The translations under genes and the position numbers were made by a program. DNA of 64,000 nucleotides from Nonomuraea sp. SYSU D8015 (GTDB taxonomy: Bacteria > Actinomycetota > Actinomycetes > Streptosporangiales > Streptosporangiaceae). The notes under the pieces are model-generated. The model did not search any database and was not told where the DNA came from. It worked only from the letters and a program-made list of their open reading frames with translations. The stretch is taken from the NCBI RefSeq assembly GCF_008065375.1, contig NZ_VJYI01000036.1, positions 1 to 64,000 of the forward strand. Reading direction: 5' to 3'. Shown here piece by piece: positions 62,065 through 64,000 of this stretch; within the stretch, counting starts at the first letter, position 1, and every line of letters starts with the position of its first letter.

Positions 62065-62111
62065 TGAAAGTTTCAGCGTTGTTTGACGGAGATGCCGCCG
62101 CACCTCATGAT
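62065..62111 (+). promoter_or_regulatory. Promoter and palindromic operator of the glycoside hydrolase
   Basis: TGAAAGTTTCA (62065-62075) is a perfect odd-centred palindrome of the GAAAGTTTC type seen before many actinobacterial plant-polymer hydrolase genes. TTGACG (62083-62088) and CATGAT (62106-62111) follow with a 17-bp spacer. A LacI- or ROK-type sugar repressor would be expected to bind. Confidence 0.45.
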
Positions 62112-62177
62112 CATGATGCCGCCTGGTCAGGAGGGGGCGCCCGAGTTGTGTCCGCGAATCCGTGGCGAGGTGCGCCG

Positions 62178-64000
62178 ATGCCGAAAACCCTGTTACGAGC
62201 CGCGTCCGCGATCCTGCTGACGCTGACCGTCCTGAACGCCCCCGCGGCCTACGCCGACGAGCCCGCCCCCGTCGCGGTGACCGTCAACGCCCGCGCCGCC
62301 CTGGCCACCGTCCCCGAGACGGGCATAGGGACCAACCATGCCATCTGGGACACCCATCTGGGCAGCGACGAGACCGCCGACAAGCTGAAGGACGCGGGCG
62401 TGAAGCTGCTGCGTTACCCCGGCGGCTCGTACTCCGACATCTATCACTGGGCCGACCACACCGCGCCCGGCGGATACGTCGCGCCCAACACCGACTTCGA
62501 CACGTTCATGCGCGGCGTGCGGCGCACCGGAGCCCAGGCGATGGTGACCGCCAACTACGGCACCGGCACCGCCGAGGAGGCCGCGGCCTGGGTACGGCAC
62601 GCCAACGTCACCAAGGGCTACGGCATCAAGTACTGGGAGATCGGCAACGAGAACTACGGCAACGGCCACTACGGCGCCGCGTGGGAGGCCGACGACCACC
62701 CCGACAAGAGCCCGGCCGAGTACGCCCGCCACGTCGTGTCCTACGCCGACGCCATGAAGGCGGTCGACCCGACCATCAAGATCGGCGCCGTGCTGACCAC
62801 CTCGGCCAACTGGCCCGACGGGATCGTCGCCGCAGGGGACGCCGGCACCTGGAACCAGGTCGTCCTCTCGACGGCCGGCCGGAAGATCGACTTCGTCATC
62901 CTGCACTGGTATCCGGGGGCCCTGGACAAGACCTCCCACGTACCCGACATGATCCAGCTCACCCGCGAGCAGATCGCCAAGTACGCCGGGCCCGGCTCCG
63001 AGCGGATCGGCATCGCGATGACCGAGTTCAACACCGGGAGCAGCAGCGCCGGCACGACGACCCAGCCGGGCGCCCTGGCCGCCGCGGACGCGTACGCGAC
63101 GCTGCTGGCGAACGGCGTGTTCACGGTCGACTGGTGGAACGTCCGCAATGGCATCGGCCCCGTCAAGGAGGTCGAGGGGCACACCGACTACGGCGACTTC
63201 GGCCTGCTGTCGAGCGCGACCTGCACCTCCGACGGCACGGTCTGCGAGCCGGCGCTGAACACCCCCTTCGCCCCGTACTACGCGCTGCAGATGATGAGCA
63301 GGTTCGCCCGCCCGGGTGACCAGTTCGTCCGCGCCGCGGCCGACGAGCCGAAGGTCGCCGCCCATGCAGCCCGCCGGCCCAACGGCGACCTGGCGGTCCT
63401 GCTGATCAACACCTCGTCCGACACGTCCTATCCCGCCACGATCGACTACTCCGGCTTCACCCCTGCGTCCGGCGCGCCCACCGTCCTGACCCACACCAAC
63501 GGCGCCACGGCCATCACCACCTCGACCACCGGCACCGCGACCACCCAGACCCTGCCCCCGCTCTCCCTGACCACGATCGTCCTGCGTCCGGCCTCCCCCC
63601 AGACCGGCCTCCCCGACCCCCCCGGCCGGCCGACCGCCTCGGACATCACGGACAAGACCGCCACGATCTCCTGGCCCGCCACCTCGCAGGGGGTGAAGTA
63701 CGAAATCCACCGCCAGAACGGCGTCATCAGCGAACAACTCGGCGAGACGACCGGCACCTCGTTCACCGTGAACAACCTGAAGCCGGGCACCCGCTACACG
63801 GTCAACGTGATCGCCCGCGGCAGCGGCGGCGCCCTCTCGTGGTCGTCCCCGCCCCTGACCTTCACGACCGGCACCCCTGCCACCAGTTCCTGCTCCGTAC
63901 GCCTGGCCAACCAGAACGACTGGGCCAGCGGTTACGTCGGCGCCATCGAGATCACCAACCACGGCGCCCCGATGAACGGCTGGACCCTGACCTTCACTTG
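62178..64000 (+). CDS. Secreted glycoside hydrolase with FN3 and CBM2, 3'-truncated by window
   Basis: At least 607 residues, open to the window edge. Order: signal peptide (LLRAASAILLTLTVLNAPAAYA), a TIM-barrel hydrolase domain of the alpha-L-arabinofuranosidase-like GH51/clan A type with acid/base Glu in YWEIGNENYG and nucleophile Glu in AMTEFNTGS, a beta-domain, an FN3 module (about residues 480-565, ISWPATSQGVKYEIHRQNG) and the start of a cellulose-binding CBM2 (SCSVRLANQNDW, NGWTLTF). It probably degrades plant cell-wall polysaccharide outside the cell. GAGG precedes the ATG. Confidence 0.85.
   Translation, partial: MPKTLLRAASAILLTLTVLNAPAAYADEPAPVAVTVNARAALATVPETGIGTNHAIWDTHLGSDETADKLKDAGVKLLRYPGGSYSDIYHWADHTAPGGYVAPNTDFDTFMRGVRRTGAQAMVTANYGTGTAEEAAAWVRHANVTKGYGIKYWEIGNENYGNGHYGAAWEADDHPDKSPAEYARHVVSYADAMKAVDPTIKIGAVLTTSANWPDGIVAAGDAGTWNQVVLSTAGRKIDFVILHWYPGALDKTSHVPDMIQLTREQIAKYAGPGSERIGIAMTEFNTGSSSAGTTTQPGALAAADAYATLLANGVFTVDWWNVRNGIGPVKEVEGHTDYGDFGLLSSATCTSDGTVCEPALNTPFAPYYALQMMSRFARPGDQFVRAAADEPKVAAHAARRPNGDLAVLLINTSSDTSYPATIDYSGFTPASGAPTVLTHTNGATAITTSTTGTATTQTLPPLSLTTIVLRPASPQTGLPDPPGRPTASDITDKTATISWPATSQGVKYEIHRQNGVISEQLGETTGTSFTVNNLKPGTRYTVNVIARGSGGALSWSSPPLTFTTGTPATSSCSVRLANQNDWASGYVGAIEITNHGAPMNGWTLTFT

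Noticed and set aside
62162..63319. 385-codon frame overlapping the glycoside hydrolase
   Set aside because: It is an Arg-rich out-of-frame shadow; the frame from 62178 carries the signal peptide and catalytic motifs.

Overview
The window is high-GC, densely packed actinobacterial chromosome with GTG starts, strongly GC-ending codons and short or overlapping gene junctions. A bldC homologue, a DUF3073 protein, a FadE5-type acyl-CoA dehydrogenase and a purS/purQ/purL set all point to a filamentous actinomycete. A Streptosporangiaceae member such as Nonomuraea is my best guess, but this is inference from protein wording and rRNA-leader style. No tRNA, insertion sequence, integrase, CRISPR array or replication origin was recognised.

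Layout. 1-420: leader and promoter of an rRNA operon reading left out of the window, then a leaderless-looking start of an oligopeptidase B-like gene. 0.4-14.2 kb: metabolic genes (S9 peptidase, aldo/keto reductase, flippase-like membrane protein with a kinase-like domain, molybdopterin oxidoreductase, acetyltransferase, fadE5, metallo-beta-lactamase-fold hydrolase). 14.3-17.2 kb: a compact three-gene module of NrtR-like Nudix regulator, VWA-domain protein and a divergent adenylosuccinate synthetase paralogue, with tandem operator-like repeats in front and a strong hairpin behind. 17.2-20.8 kb: E2, E1-beta and E1-alpha of a 2-oxo acid dehydrogenase; a matching E3 (lpdA) lies at 55.5-56.8 kb. 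21.2-25.1 kb: purS, an RsbW-like ATPase, purQ and purL. 25.3-39.5 kb: accessory and regulatory block with a 7-TM nucleotide cyclase beside a Crp-family receptor, two DHA2 exporters, a TetR gene coupled to a MetF-like gene, a SoxR-box-controlled ABC exporter, a PhoX-type phosphatase behind a PHO box, and a MarR/SDR pair. 39.5-45.9 kb: purF, purM, DUF3073, vdh, a conserved hypothetical and bldC, the order known from Streptomyces coelicolor SCO4086-SCO4091, here with a CGNR zinc-finger gene inserted. 46-64 kb: TetR/LacI divergent pair, amidase plus GH20 hexosaminidase, secreted and membrane hypotheticals, lpdA, an orphan NarL-type response regulator, pyrD, small enzymes, and an extracellular glycoside hydrolase with FN3 and CBM2 domains that runs off the right edge.

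How parts work together. purS/Q/L/F/M supply five proteins of IMP synthesis and pyrD one step of UMP synthesis. E1, E2 and lpdA make a complete 2-oxo acid dehydrogenase, and vdh and fadE5 feed related acyl-CoA and branched-chain catabolism. Several operators visible in the DNA link regulators to targets: 21-bp-period repeats between tetR and an exporter, tandem palindromes between marR and an SDR, a near-perfect SoxR box, and a PHO box. The most novel-looking item is the Nudix/VWA/PurA-like module, whose synthetase keeps the catalytic Asp and His but has lost the arginines of the aspartate-binding loop and carries a rare TTA codon.
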